From Pirellulales bacterium (GTDB taxonomy: Bacteria > Planctomycetota > Planctomycetia > Pirellulales > Lacipirellulaceae): 64,000 nucleotides of DNA. Below, one piece after another: positions 1 to 8,359 of this stretch. Made by a program: the position numbers and the translations under genes. Below the pieces are notes generated by a model. That model had not been told where the DNA came from. It worked only from the letters and a program-made list of their open reading frames with translations, and searched no databases. The stretch spans positions 53,289 through 117,288 of the forward strand of contig JALHQZ010000010.1 of the NCBI GenBank assembly GCA_022841705.1, given 5' to 3'. Each line of letters starts with the position of its first letter. Within the stretch, counting starts at the first letter, position 1.

Positions 1-1935
1 CTCGAACTTTACGTCGATACGGCCGCTGGCAGGCAGACGCTTGCAACGACACCGATCAACGTCCCAGCGGGTGGACAACAGCTCCACTCGTCGTGGTTCT
101 CGACAACCGGTATCGCCGGCGCCAACAAGGTCAGCTACCGCGTGACGGCGCCAAACCAAGCGCAGCTCGCGGGAGAAACACCGCTGACCGTGGTTGCGAG
201 CCCAACCCGCGCCGTACCGCTTATTACCGCCGCATGGTTCGACCCGGGGGCGGTGCTGCCGGGAGTTTACCCCTCGGCTCGATCGATGAACGCCCAGGAT
301 GTCCGCAACGAGTTGAACTCCGCCCACGCGGTGGGAGTCGACACGATCATCATCAGCTACTCCGAATACGTTCTCAACAATTGGGGCTCGTTCTACCCGA
401 GTCCGAGCTTCCCCAGCGTCGCCTCGTTCGACGTGGTGGGAACGATCTTGAACCAGGCCTCGATCAACGGCCAGAAGGTTTACGTCGGCCTCGGACGGGG
501 CAACGACTTGAACCTCACGTTCAACGGATTCAACGACACGGCGAGAAATGCCGCGGCCCTCGCTCACGACACACTCGTTGCCAGCGAGCTTTGGAGCCGC
601 TACAGCAACGAACCGTCGTTCTACGGCTGGTACCTGTCCCACGAGGCCAACGAGATCGGACCGGCAAGCACCGCCTACTACAACAACACGGTCGATATGC
701 TGCGTACTTTCGAGGCTGACAAGCCGGTCCTCATCTCGCCCTCGGGGACGCCGGTAATCTCGTCGTCGATTCTGTCGAACTCGAAAGTCGACGTGTTCGC
801 GTACCAAGATGCGGTCGGCGCCGGTTATGTGCCCTACGTCTATACCTATGACCCGCAGCAGCGGATCAACCAGTTGAACTCGGTCTATGCGTCATACGCG
901 GCCGCCCACAACGGAGTCAACAAACACTTGTGGACGAACCTCGAGAACTGGCAAATGAACGGGCCGACATACTCGGGCGCCTACCCCGCTGACATCTCAC
1001 GCGTGCTTCAGCAGCTCAACATCGAGAAGAACTACGTTGACGTGATCTCGAGCTACGAGTGGTTCGGCTTCATGGAAGACCCGGCGAGCACTGTGGGAAT
1101 GTGGGGCAATCGCGCACGAAACCTCTATAGCGGTTACCGCAATCACTACAACCAGACGATGGCGACGCTGAAGACCGTCAACTTCGTCAAGAACTCGGGT
1201 TTCGAGCAGGGAACGATCGCCCCGGGGGTCGTTCCTACGGGATGGGCGTTCGGCGGCGACGGCGCCACCCAGCGCATCGCCTATTCAACCAGCACTCCAA
1301 GCTTGACCGCCGCCTCGATCAACCTGCAAGTGGATCAAGCCTCGGGACTTCCGTGGCTGACACAGGACGTCGTGGTCACGCCTGGCGCTGAGTACCAGTT
1401 CTCGGCGTGGGCCCAGAGACTCATCGCCGACCCGTCGGGAGGGCGGCTCGCGGCCCAGGTATGGATGCTGTCCGACAGCGCGTCGCCAACCATCCTGGGG
1501 AGCACGGCGCTGCTCTTCACGAGCGGGAGCTGGACCTACCAATCGTCGCTAATCACGGCTCCCGCTGGAGCAAGGATCGCCCGGATCATCCTGGGTCTGC
1601 AAAACTCGACGTTCGGCGTGGGAACCGGCAGCTACCTCATCGACGGTGTGTCGCTTGTGGGAGTTGCGATCGCAGGAGACTACAACAGCGACGGGCTCGT
1701 GGACGGGGCGGACTACGATGTGTGGGCCGCGACTTTCGGTTCGCCCACGGACCTTCGCGCCGATGGTAACTTCGACGGGGTCGTCAACGTCGCCGACTAC
1801 ACGTTCTGGCGTGATCGGGCGGGCGCCGTTGTCGGGCCACCATCCTCTAGCGGCGTGGCAGTCCCCGAGCCGCCCGGGCTAGCGATTGTCGCGGTGTTCT
1901 TGCTTCTCTATGTACCCGCGCGAGCTCGTCCGTGA
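1..1935 (+). CDS. DUF4434-type putative glycoside hydrolase with CBM-like, dockerin-like and PEP-CTERM regions (5' end outside window)
   Basis: The frame is open to the left edge, so the true start lies outside; the first in-frame GTG at 142 falls inside a domain. Counting codons from base 1: a beta-rich domain (about 1-75) also found in the next gene; a TIM-barrel-like region (about 78-350) with DUF4434-type motifs (a yYPS segment, VYVGLGRG, FYGWYLSHEANE, PVLISPSG and DVFAYQDAVG); a jelly-roll/CBM-like part beginning NFVKNSGFEQG (about 395-555); a paired dockerin-like segment (about 559-605); and a PEP-CTERM tail, VPEP at about 621. It is probably exported and anchored by exosortase processing. 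The two adjacent acidic residues in the HEANE motif are candidate catalytic positions by family analogy only. Substrate unknown. The next gene's GTG overlaps this stop, so the two are translationally coupled. Confidence 0.8.
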   Translation, partial: LELYVDTAAGRQTLATTPINVPAGGQQLHSSWFSTTGIAGANKVSYRVTAPNQAQLAGETPLTVVASPTRAVPLITAAWFDPGAVLPGVYPSARSMNAQDVRNELNSAHAVGVDTIIISYSEYVLNNWGSFYPSPSFPSVASFDVVGTILNQASINGQKVYVGLGRGNDLNLTFNGFNDTARNAAALAHDTLVASELWSRYSNEPSFYGWYLSHEANEIGPASTAYYNNTVDMLRTFEADKPVLISPSGTPVISSSILSNSKVDVFAYQDAVGAGYVPYVYTYDPQQRINQLNSVYASYAAAHNGVNKHLWTNLENWQMNGPTYSGAYPADISRVLQQLNIEKNYVDVISSYEWFGFMEDPASTVGMWGNRARNLYSGYRNHYNQTMATLKTVNFVKNSGFEQGTIAPGVVPTGWAFGGDGATQRIAYSTSTPSLTAASINLQVDQASGLPWLTQDVVVTPGAEYQFSAWAQRLIADPSGGRLAAQVWMLSDSASPTILGSTALLFTSGSWTYQSSLITAPAGARIARIILGLQNSTFGVGTGSYLIDGVSLVGVAIAGDYNSDGLVDGADYDVWAATFGSPTDLRADGNFDGVVNVADYTFWRDRAGAVVGPPSSSGVAVPEPPGLAIVAVFLLLYVPARARP

Positions 1936-3356
1936 GCACCATATCTTTCTTGAAATGGGGTCGGAGTCTTGCTCTCGCGACGCTTGCCGCGGTGGTTGTG
2001 GCCCTCCCTGGTGGAGCGGCCGGCTCTGGACCGATCAAGCACGCCTCCAGCATGACCGTGGTGCCGCCTGCGGCCGTCACGCAGTACGTCGAGGTTGAGG
2101 CGCGGGTCGCCCTCCGAAACAACACGCCTGAGAAGTCGACGTATCGGGTGATCCTGGAAGTCAGGGCGGGTGGCGTTGTCAGACCGATCTACGATCAACG
2201 GATTGAAGTTGCGGCGCTTGACCAGGAGCTCGTTTCGGCGCGTTTCGCAACGGCTGACCTCGTCGGGGACGGCGTCGTCCACTGCTTGGTCACTCCGATC
2301 GGCGGAGTCGCTACCGAGCATGTGTGGCCTCTGAAGGTTGTCGAGGCCGACTCGCGGGCGGCGCCGCTTCTGCAATTGGGCTGGTTCGAGCCGGGGACCT
2401 ACTCCAATTTCGGATACCCTCATGACGCTCCGCCCGACGAAGCGTACCTCCGTGCCGCAATCGACCAGTACAACAAGATCGGCGTTCGTGGGTTCTTGAT
2501 CGCCTACCCGGAATCGATCTACCGCGGTGGGGGTGTCTACTACCCGAGCAAGGCATTGCGTGAGTTCGAACCGAGGTGCGACTTCGATGTGGTGGGGACA
2601 ATCCTCAACCAGGCCTCGAAGAACGGCCAGCACGTGTTCGTGGGATTGGGTCGAGGCGCCGACCTGAATCTGACCTGGACTGGTTTCGACGACCCCGCGC
2701 GCAACGAAGCAGCGATCGCCCATAGCATAAAGGTGGCGACTGAGCTTTGGGCGCTGTACGGACACGAGCCGTCATTCTACGGCTGGTATCTGAGTCACGA
2801 GGCGAACGAGATCGAGCGGGCGAGCAAGTCGTACTACAACCCCGTCACACGATTCTTGCGGACATTCGAGGCGGACAAGCCGGTGTTGATCTCGCCGTCA
2901 GGAACGCCCGTCCTCTCCACCGCAGCGCTTCGCCAATCGGAAGTCGACATCTTTGCCTACCAGGACGCTGTTGGTTCTGGGTATCTGCCTTACCAGAACA
3001 CATTCGACCCGGAACGTCGCATCGCGATGCTCGACGAAGCATTCGCCAAGTACGCCGCCGCTCATCGCGACGCCGGGAAACACAATTGGGGCAATCTCGA
3101 GACCTGGCAGATGTCCGGGCCCGATTACAACAACGCGTTCCCTGCGGATTTCTCGCGCGTGCAACGGCAGATCGACATCCAGTGCCGGCATGTCGACGTG
3201 ATCACGGCCTACGCGCTCGGCGGTTTCATGGAACCGCCGAACTCCTCCGTCCGGCTTGGAGGTGAGCGAGCAGTTAAGCTTTTCAACGACTACCGCAGAT
3301 ACCTTTCGCAGCAAGCTGAATCCCGCACCGCCAATGCGAGCGAATCACCTCCCTAG
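1932..3356 (+). CDS. DUF4434-type putative glycoside hydrolase, secreted paralogue
   Basis: The start is GTG at 1932, overlapping the upstream stop (GTGA). That start gives a clean signal peptide: basic start, hydrophobic LALATLAAVVVALPGG, cleavage near residue 32. Residues about 35-140 form a beta-sandwich-like domain that matches the start of the upstream gene. Residues about 145-455 form the DUF4434-like barrel with the same motif series (VVGTILNQAS, VGLGRGADLNL, FYGWYLSHEANEIE, PVLISPSGTPVL, FAYQDAVGSGY, NLETWQMSGP). It lacks the CBM, dockerin-like and PEP-CTERM parts of its partner, so this copy is probably periplasmic or released. The pair looks like a tandem duplication, one copy anchored and one free, perhaps acting on the same polysaccharide. 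The enzymatic role is inferred from the family. Confidence 0.8.
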   Translation: MSTISFLKWGRSLALATLAAVVVALPGGAAGSGPIKHASSMTVVPPAAVTQYVEVEARVALRNNTPEKSTYRVILEVRAGGVVRPIYDQRIEVAALDQELVSARFATADLVGDGVVHCLVTPIGGVATEHVWPLKVVEADSRAAPLLQLGWFEPGTYSNFGYPHDAPPDEAYLRAAIDQYNKIGVRGFLIAYPESIYRGGGVYYPSKALREFEPRCDFDVVGTILNQASKNGQHVFVGLGRGADLNLTWTGFDDPARNEAAIAHSIKVATELWALYGHEPSFYGWYLSHEANEIERASKSYYNPVTRFLRTFEADKPVLISPSGTPVLSTAALRQSEVDIFAYQDAVGSGYLPYQNTFDPERRIAMLDEAFAKYAAAHRDAGKHNWGNLETWQMSGPDYNNAFPADFSRVQRQIDIQCRHVDVITAYALGGFMEPPNSSVRLGGERAVKLFNDYRRYLSQQAESRTANASESPP

Positions 3357-3391
3357 CCGGTTGGCTACGGCAGGGTACGCCATCTCAGCAA

Positions 3392-3982
3392 TCAAGGCTC
3401 CGCTGGTAGACGCCACGTTTCAGCCCAGGCGAGGCACGCGGATGTACAGGGCTGGCCGTCTCGTAGCAGCTGCCACGGCGAGCCAGACCCGGCGGCCGTC
3501 GTCCCGCTCCAGCCGGCCTGCCTCGCCGGGATAAACGTTGTCTGAAGCCCGATCGGGCGACCATCGTCCCCCGGCTCCGTCGCAAAATTGAACGGCCTCA
3601 GAAAGTCAAGCCACTCGAGTAAAATCTCCCCACCACGAAATCGTACGATCTCACGATAGGTGGATGGCGGAGCGCCGTCACGCTCAAACGAGGATGAGAC
3701 GATCGAGAGACTCACATCACCGAACGGCTTGTAGAGGTAGCACTCGACGGCAGTCTGCAAGTACCTGGCAAGCTCCACGCTATCGGCGTACAACTCAATC
3801 GGGCGGCTCCGGCCAGGGTCGATGAACAACGCATGGCCGACTCCAGCGGGACTCCAGTACACTCGCCAATGGCTTGCGCGCGCCGCGATCGTTGCGCCCT
3901 CATCCTCACTCAGCCGAATGAAGGAGTTTTCTCCAATAACCACTAGGGGATTGGTAGAGGAGCGAGGTTTCATCGGAGACAT
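3392..3982 (-). CDS. Hypothetical protein, last gene of the sugar operon
   Basis: A 196-residue protein I do not recognise. It has no signal peptide, membrane segment or obvious cofactor motif; the body has mixed alpha/beta character (segments HWRVYWSPAG, PIELYADSVELARYLQ, EILLEWLDFLRPF). The C-terminal 45 residues are low-complexity and may be unstructured or frame-damaged. An alternative start is ATG three codons downstream (3973). It lies 88 bases after the alpha/alpha-toroid gene on the same strand, so it may be the last gene of the four-gene operon 7457-3392. Coding character is supported by length and by the lack of a better frame, not by a recognised family. Confidence 0.55.
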   Translation of the reverse strand: MSPMKPRSSTNPLVVIGENSFIRLSEDEGATIAARASHWRVYWSPAGVGHALFIDPGRSRPIELYADSVELARYLQTAVECYLYKPFGDVSLSIVSSSFERDGAPPSTYREIVRFRGGEILLEWLDFLRPFNFATEPGDDGRPIGLQTTFIPARQAGWSGTTAAGSGSPWQLLRDGQPCTSACLAWAETWRLPAEP

Positions 3983-4070
3983 CCATCGCCCGTTTTAGGG
4001 CGCTTCGTGGTGCAGGTTGGATTGATCACAATTGCGATCTTTCGACTCTTGATCGCCCGTGCCGTGGCGA

Positions 4071-5372
4071 CTAACTGTCGGCAGGCGTTGCAGCAAACTC
4101 CGGTCCGCCCGCCAGCAGGGCTTCAACGGTCCACGACATCATCCACATCAGATTCTCGGGGGGCTTGGTTGTGGTTGAACCAGTGACCTTGATGTAGCCG
4201 TCCGCCGGGAACGTGTCAGGGCCGGTGTTGGCGAGCATCCAGCGCCACGATTGGCTGATCTTCGGTCGGTAAGTCGTTTCGATATCAGCGGGGAGCAGAT
4301 CCATTTCTTTCAGCTTGACGTAGAGCAGGATCGCCGCGGCTGTTTGCCCCACCCATTTGTCGTCGCGACCGAACATGCCGTGGGCGCCATCTTCAAACTG
4401 GCATTCGTCAAGACACCACTGGAAGGCTCGCACACAGCGATCGTCGATCCGGCGGCGCAGGTTTTCATCGTCGGTGAGCTTACGAAGTTCGAGCAGAAAC
4501 TCACCGACGACGTAGCAGGACCATCCCCACCCCACTTTGTCGTACTGTTGGCCCGTGAAGTGCTCAGCCCCTCCCCCGGGCCACGGGCCAACGAGCCATG
4601 TTCCCAGCTTCGAGGACCAGACCCCCTTCGCCGTGCCCGGTTGGTGCTCAGTCAGGAAATACTCAGCAAGTCCAAAGGCGTCGTTGAGGGCGCCCGGGTG
4701 CCCCGTCGCCTTGTGGAACCCGACGAGCCCGGTCCCCACTTCACCTAAGTCGCAAGAGAACTGAGCGTCGGCGAAGCCGCTGTTAGGGTACCCGACACCG
4801 AAGTAGCTGTCATCGCGCCGGTGCCGCTGGAGCCAGCGATAGATTGCGTGGGCTTTCAGGTCGAGCAAGTCCTCGCGGGGATTATTGGCGACGAACCACT
4901 CGTAGCAAGGTGAGAGCGACTTGCCGTAAACCCACGCTGACGAGTTCGTGTCCACCGTTTTTCCCTCGATCTCGATCTTATTCGTGAGGGGGGTCGGAGG
5001 ATCGTGGAGCGTGCTCAGCACGAACACCGCGTACCTGTCGGCAGCCTGCTTGTAGCGCGCGTCGCCCGTCACACTGAACAGTTTGTAGAGCGCGCGAGTT
5101 TGTGGGCCGATTCCCTGAACCACGCCGATCGTCGCTGTTCCCGGTGGACTGCGATGCGGGCACTTCTCGAGGTCCGTCGAGCCGTAGGGCGATTGCCAGG
5201 CGACGAAGCGGTCACCGAGGAATCTTGCGTTGGTGAGCCACTGCGAAGATCCATCGACGGCAAGCGAGCGTGGCGCTAGAACCGCAAGGGTCACGATGAT
5301 TGCAAAGCCCCAACTGGACCAGCGAATCAAAGACGGGATTGAGTCGGGCGAATTATGGGTCGTTCGTCGCAT
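4071..5372 (-). CDS. Secreted alpha/alpha-toroid (six-hairpin glycosidase-like) protein
   Basis: A 433-residue protein with an N-terminal signal peptide (hydrophobic FAIIVTLAVLAPRSLA at about 23-38). The body is rich in helical hairpins and aromatic residues: WQSPYGS, YKLFSVTGDARYKQAADRY, SSAWVYGKSLSPCYEWF, AIYRWLQRHRRDDS, VGTGLVGFHKATG and GWGWSCYVVGEFLLELRKL. This resembles six-hairpin glycosidases and polysaccharide-lyase-associated toroids such as unsaturated glucuronyl or rhamnogalacturonyl hydrolases. I cannot point to a specific catalytic Asp. It is the third gene of a minus-strand operon after a Gfo/Idh/MocA dehydrogenase and a RhaT-like permease (38-base gap). That places it in breakdown of a rhamnose- or uronate-containing glycan by inference. 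Confidence 0.65.
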   Translation of the reverse strand: MRRTTHNSPDSIPSLIRWSSWGFAIIVTLAVLAPRSLAVDGSSQWLTNARFLGDRFVAWQSPYGSTDLEKCPHRSPPGTATIGVVQGIGPQTRALYKLFSVTGDARYKQAADRYAVFVLSTLHDPPTPLTNKIEIEGKTVDTNSSAWVYGKSLSPCYEWFVANNPREDLLDLKAHAIYRWLQRHRRDDSYFGVGYPNSGFADAQFSCDLGEVGTGLVGFHKATGHPGALNDAFGLAEYFLTEHQPGTAKGVWSSKLGTWLVGPWPGGGAEHFTGQQYDKVGWGWSCYVVGEFLLELRKLTDDENLRRRIDDRCVRAFQWCLDECQFEDGAHGMFGRDDKWVGQTAAAILLYVKLKEMDLLPADIETTYRPKISQSWRWMLANTGPDTFPADGYIKVTGSTTTKPPENLMWMMSWTVEALLAGGPEFAATPADS

Positions 5373-5410
5373 GCGGGAACTCCTCGATAAACGATGTAGA
5401 CTGAAAATTC

Positions 5411-6430
5411 CTAAATGTTACTCGCCCCGCCGCCGAACAGTGTTGCGATGCCGACGACTTGCAAGGCGATACCCGCGATCATGGTCAGGAAAGCCGTCCA
5501 CGACGACTCACGCCACTCGCCGGTCAGCCATCCCCAGAAGTTGTTACCGATAATCAGTGAGGACAAGTACACCGGCCAACCGATCGCCGGCCCCAGGGCG
5601 CCCATCGCCGAGGCGCCCATGCCATATCCGACGGTCGCCGTAATGAAGAAGGTCGCCATCCCAACGCACAGGAGCGAGTTCCACATGCCCGAAGAATCAC
5701 CGAAGCTTTTCCAGGTCGCGTTGCGCGTCAACAAAATGATGCAGAAAACGAGGCTGGGGACTGCACCCGCCGAAACCGCCAGCCCCCACACGGCGTTATT
5801 GGATTGCTGCAGAGTGGCACCGTACTCAATCGCCAACCGCGTCACTTCTCCCCCCCGAGCGAGTGCAATGTTGAGCAAGGTGGTTAGTATTCCGGCCACA
5901 AAGCAGAGAGCGATGCCCGTGCCGCCCGACATCGGCCGACTGACGTCGACTGTCTGTACTCTCTCTCGCTGATAGCCGGCACGCGCGCACGAAATCACCC
6001 CTGCCAAGATGATCGCATCGGCCAACAAAACGCGCGTACCCGCATCGGTGCTGATCTCTCCCGGCTTGAGCCACAGCAGCGGGATTAGCGAGCCGAGGGC
6101 GATTGAACTCCCCATGATGATGCCGGTGCTGACAGAAAGCCCCACCGCCGCCACCGCGAGCCCCAGCATGACTACGCTGATCCCCCAGCCGAAACCGAAG
6201 AGGGCAACAGGCGCTGTGCTGGCGATGCCAGCATCAGCGTACACCTCGCCGAGTCGCGGAATCGTGAGCCAAGCGACCAGCAACGGAGCTACCAAGTAGG
6301 CAAGCGACGCGTAGACCAGCCAAGAGTTTTCCCACCTCCAGTTCTTGACAAACTTCATCGGCAACAGGGTCGCTGAGCCGATTGCTCCTGCCACGAGGAT
6401 CATCGCCATGCCGAAGACCATGTCGCTCAT
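5411..6430 (-). CDS. RhaT-like (L-rhamnose-proton symporter family) inner-membrane permease
   Basis: The start is taken at ATG 6430 (MSDMVFGMAMIL). The longer open frame to 6667 runs into the upstream dehydrogenase gene and adds a non-conserved Arg-rich stretch. The 339-residue product has about ten hydrophobic helices (LILVAGAIGSATLLP-type first helix, LVYASLAYLVAPLLVAWL, GISVVMLGLAVAAVGLSV and others). It has the RhaT-family N-terminal pattern of a conserved Pro-Met-Lys after helix 1 followed by WRWENSW, and a C-terminal IGNNFWGWLTGEWR loop. RhaT imports L-rhamnose or related 6-deoxy sugars with H+. The substrate here is not proven; neighbours suggest a rhamnose- or uronate-type sugar. It is 37 bases from the dehydrogenase and 38 from the toroid protein. 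Confidence 0.8.
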   Translation of the reverse strand: MSDMVFGMAMILVAGAIGSATLLPMKFVKNWRWENSWLVYASLAYLVAPLLVAWLTIPRLGEVYADAGIASTAPVALFGFGWGISVVMLGLAVAAVGLSVSTGIIMGSSIALGSLIPLLWLKPGEISTDAGTRVLLADAIILAGVISCARAGYQRERVQTVDVSRPMSGGTGIALCFVAGILTTLLNIALARGGEVTRLAIEYGATLQQSNNAVWGLAVSAGAVPSLVFCIILLTRNATWKSFGDSSGMWNSLLCVGMATFFITATVGYGMGASAMGALGPAIGWPVYLSSLIIGNNFWGWLTGEWRESSWTAFLTMIAGIALQVVGIATLFGGGASNI

Positions 6431-6467
6431 CGCCGTAAGCTCTTGAGGGGGTGAGAATCGGATTAAA

Positions 6468-7457
6468 TCATTCCGGCTTAGTCGCAGCGTTCTCGGCCAG
6501 CGCGACAGCGACGCGCATCGACTCCATGGCCTCTTCCGGAGTAGTGCCACGGTAGTGCGCCTCGCCACGCAGGCACTGAATAAAATGCCGCAACATGGCG
6601 CCAAAGGCCCCTCGCGGTTCGCCGTGGATCGTAGCCCACCCTGTCTGATCGAGTACGACTTGACCAAAGCTCTCGGTATTCGCGCGGAAGCCGTCGCTAT
6701 CAGACCGCACCTCGAGCACGCCCCGGTCCCCCATCACCTGGACCCCCGTGTTCCACTGGAGAACGTCATGTCGCTGGGGCGGGTAGAGCCAAGACGTATG
6801 GATGACCGCGATGGCGTCGTTCTCGAACTCCAGCACGCCCCAGTTCACGTCGGGGTTCTCGCGGCCTTGCGTATTGCGACAGAACCCGTGCACTCGCTTG
6901 ACCTTGCTGCCCACGTACCATAGCACCAAGTCGATGTCGTGAATGGCGTTTTCGATAAAGCTGTGCGTGCGGCTGTAGAGCGCAAACAGACTGCGGTCAA
7001 AATTTCGATAAGCGTAGACGTTCCGAACCTTACCGACTTCTTCAATCCGTTCCTTCAACTGAGCGTAGCGATAGTCGAAACGGAGCAGAAACGCGGTCAT
7101 CAGGAGCCGGTTGGTCTCTTTTGCGGCCCGCATCATGGCCTCTGCATCCTCAGGGGTCGTAGCAAGTGGCTTCTCCACGATCACGTGCTTGCCCGCTCGG
7201 AGCGCTGGCTCGGCTACGACTCGATGAAGATGCTCCGGAGTCACAACGATCACGGCATCGATTGAAGGGTCGTCGCAGACCTGCTGGATGTCGGTCGCCA
7301 CCCGGACACCCGGGAGCGAGGCGGCAGCACCTTCTGCTTTCGCCCGATCGCGGTCGCAAATACATCCGATATGGACTCCTGCCACCGATCGAAGCGCGTT
7401 CAGGTAACGCGTGCCAAACTCCCCTGCACCGACGACTGCGAGTGTGACCTTATTCAC
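6468..7457 (-). CDS. Gfo/Idh/MocA-family NAD(P)-dependent sugar oxidoreductase
   Basis: A 329-residue protein of normal family length. The N-terminal Rossmann fold starts at once: VTLAVVGAGEFGTRYLNAL with the GxGxxG nucleotide loop (residues about 10-15). The central signature HVIVEKPLATTPEDAE (about 90-105) contains the conserved EKP lysine, and an HDIDLV segment (about 172-177) carries the conserved Asp/His pair of the catalytic domain. It probably oxidises or reduces a sugar or sugar acid in the cytoplasm. It is the first gene of a minus-strand operon with a RhaT-like permease and a secreted toroid protein, so it likely processes the imported sugar. An AT-rich block with a GTATAC half-site and an inverted repeat lies just upstream. 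Confidence 0.85.
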   Translation of the reverse strand: MNKVTLAVVGAGEFGTRYLNALRSVAGVHIGCICDRDRAKAEGAAASLPGVRVATDIQQVCDDPSIDAVIVVTPEHLHRVVAEPALRAGKHVIVEKPLATTPEDAEAMMRAAKETNRLLMTAFLLRFDYRYAQLKERIEEVGKVRNVYAYRNFDRSLFALYSRTHSFIENAIHDIDLVLWYVGSKVKRVHGFCRNTQGRENPDVNWGVLEFENDAIAVIHTSWLYPPQRHDVLQWNTGVQVMGDRGVLEVRSDSDGFRANTESFGQVVLDQTGWATIHGEPRGAFGAMLRHFIQCLRGEAHYRGTTPEEAMESMRVAVALAENAATKPE

Positions 7458-7472
7458 GGATGTGCCTTGGAT

Positions 7473-7508
7473 TCTATGTCATATCTTGTATACTTTCTAT
7501 TTCATAGA
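7473..7508 (-). promoter_or_regulatory. AT-rich promoter/operator candidate upstream of the sugar operon
   Basis: A strongly AT-rich block in a GC-rich neighbourhood directly before the dehydrogenase start. It holds TCTATG at 7473-7478 and CATAGA at 7503-7508 as an inverted repeat, and between them TTGTATAC at 7486-7493, the half-site shape used by several FadR/GntR-type sugar-acid repressors. The second half-site is imperfect. No regulator gene is adjacent. Confidence 0.35.
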
Positions 7509-7752
7509 TCCTATACGGCACAGCAGTTGTCGTCAACTAGTGCCTCAAAATTGGCTCCCGAAATTTGGACAGTTAGATAAGGCTGATTTTTCCTGAAGTG
7601 GGTCAGAGTTTAGGGCCGGGAAGCAGCGGAGGTGTGGCTCGGCGATCAATACGAAGGTGGCGAAAGCTTCGTGCTGCGTAGACAAGACGACGGCGCATTT
7701 GTTTGTGCATTATTGAAGTCCAGGCGGGTCAGATTCATCACTCCACACGCGC

Positions 7753-8107
7753 AGGCACCCGATATGAAGCCGAAGGGGCCTTTAGTCTGTCGTTGGTCCG
7801 GGATCAGCGTTTAACGCCACCGACGATTCTCGCCATCAAGGCCCAGCAGCTTGAGCAGTCGAATCTGGTGACGATGCACGATGGCCACGAACGGTTTAGT
7901 TATCTCGGTGGGCTGGCTGCCCTCAAGGCGTTCTGCCTGCGAGCGCTCCGGCCCCGGCCCCACGATTCGCCGGTGCAGCCCAAAGGCGTACTTTTGTTAT
8001 CCCCCCCGGCTGCGGCAAGAGTGCCATCGCCAAGGCGCTCGGGAACGAAGTGAATCGGCCCACACTCCGACTCGATCTCGGCGCCCCGATGGGTTCGCTC
8101 GTTGGTC
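7753..8107 (+). pseudogene. Decayed fragment of the Ycf46-like AAA+ ATPase gene
   Basis: This matches the intact ATPase gene at 62163-63641 from its codon for about residue 178 to about residue 295, at high nucleotide identity. Both gene ends are missing. Inside the Walker A motif one base has been lost: the stretch between the LLL and GCGK codons has 29 bases here against 30 in the intact gene, so the frame shifts exactly at the nucleotide-binding loop. At 8107 the match stops, and sequence equivalent to the region just before the next cassette gene follows. About 0.66 kb (intact positions about 63040-63700) has therefore been deleted. It cannot encode a working ATPase. Confidence 0.9.
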
Positions 8108-8134
8108 TCCTCTGACCCCTAACCCCTTCTTCCA

Positions 8135-8350
8135 ATGTCCATGACCTTAGAACGCCCTCGCATCCGGGCGGCGCCAACGATTGAAACTCAGCCCGCTGAT
8201 TGCTTACGCCACACGATGACGAGCGTGCGATTGTCGTTTTCGTGGTTCGGCTTACGGCGATCCCTCACACCAGGGCAGCGTTCGCAAGCGGCCAAAGCGA
8301 GCCGATTTTTGTCGGCAAAGCTGCTGGCATGCCGAGCTGTGGCGGCTTAA
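8135..8350 (+). pseudogene. Truncated copy of the cassette gene that follows the AAA+ ATPase (DUF3150-like)
   Basis: The first 50 or so codons match the gene starting at 63733 almost residue for residue: the same MSMTLER start, TVETQPAD versus TIETQPAD, then SFSWFGLRRSLTPGQ. After SQAAKA the sequence diverges into an unrelated 16-residue tail and a stop. The intact gene continues with a KKLLDTKHPAFQAV segment that is absent here. Together with the preceding ATPase fragment it forms one decayed, internally deleted copy of the cassette, lying immediately before the sigma factor gene. Confidence 0.85.
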
Positions 8351-8359
8351 AATCCATGT

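Noticed and set aside
7555..7580. Possible IS end (CCCGAAATTTGGACAG)
   Set aside because: It resembles the sequence at 17313-17331 only loosely and no partner end or transposase is near.
7632..7752. Short frame GDQYEGGESFVLRRQDDG before the decayed cassette
   Set aside because: It could be the end of a lost gene but is too short and has no recognised family.
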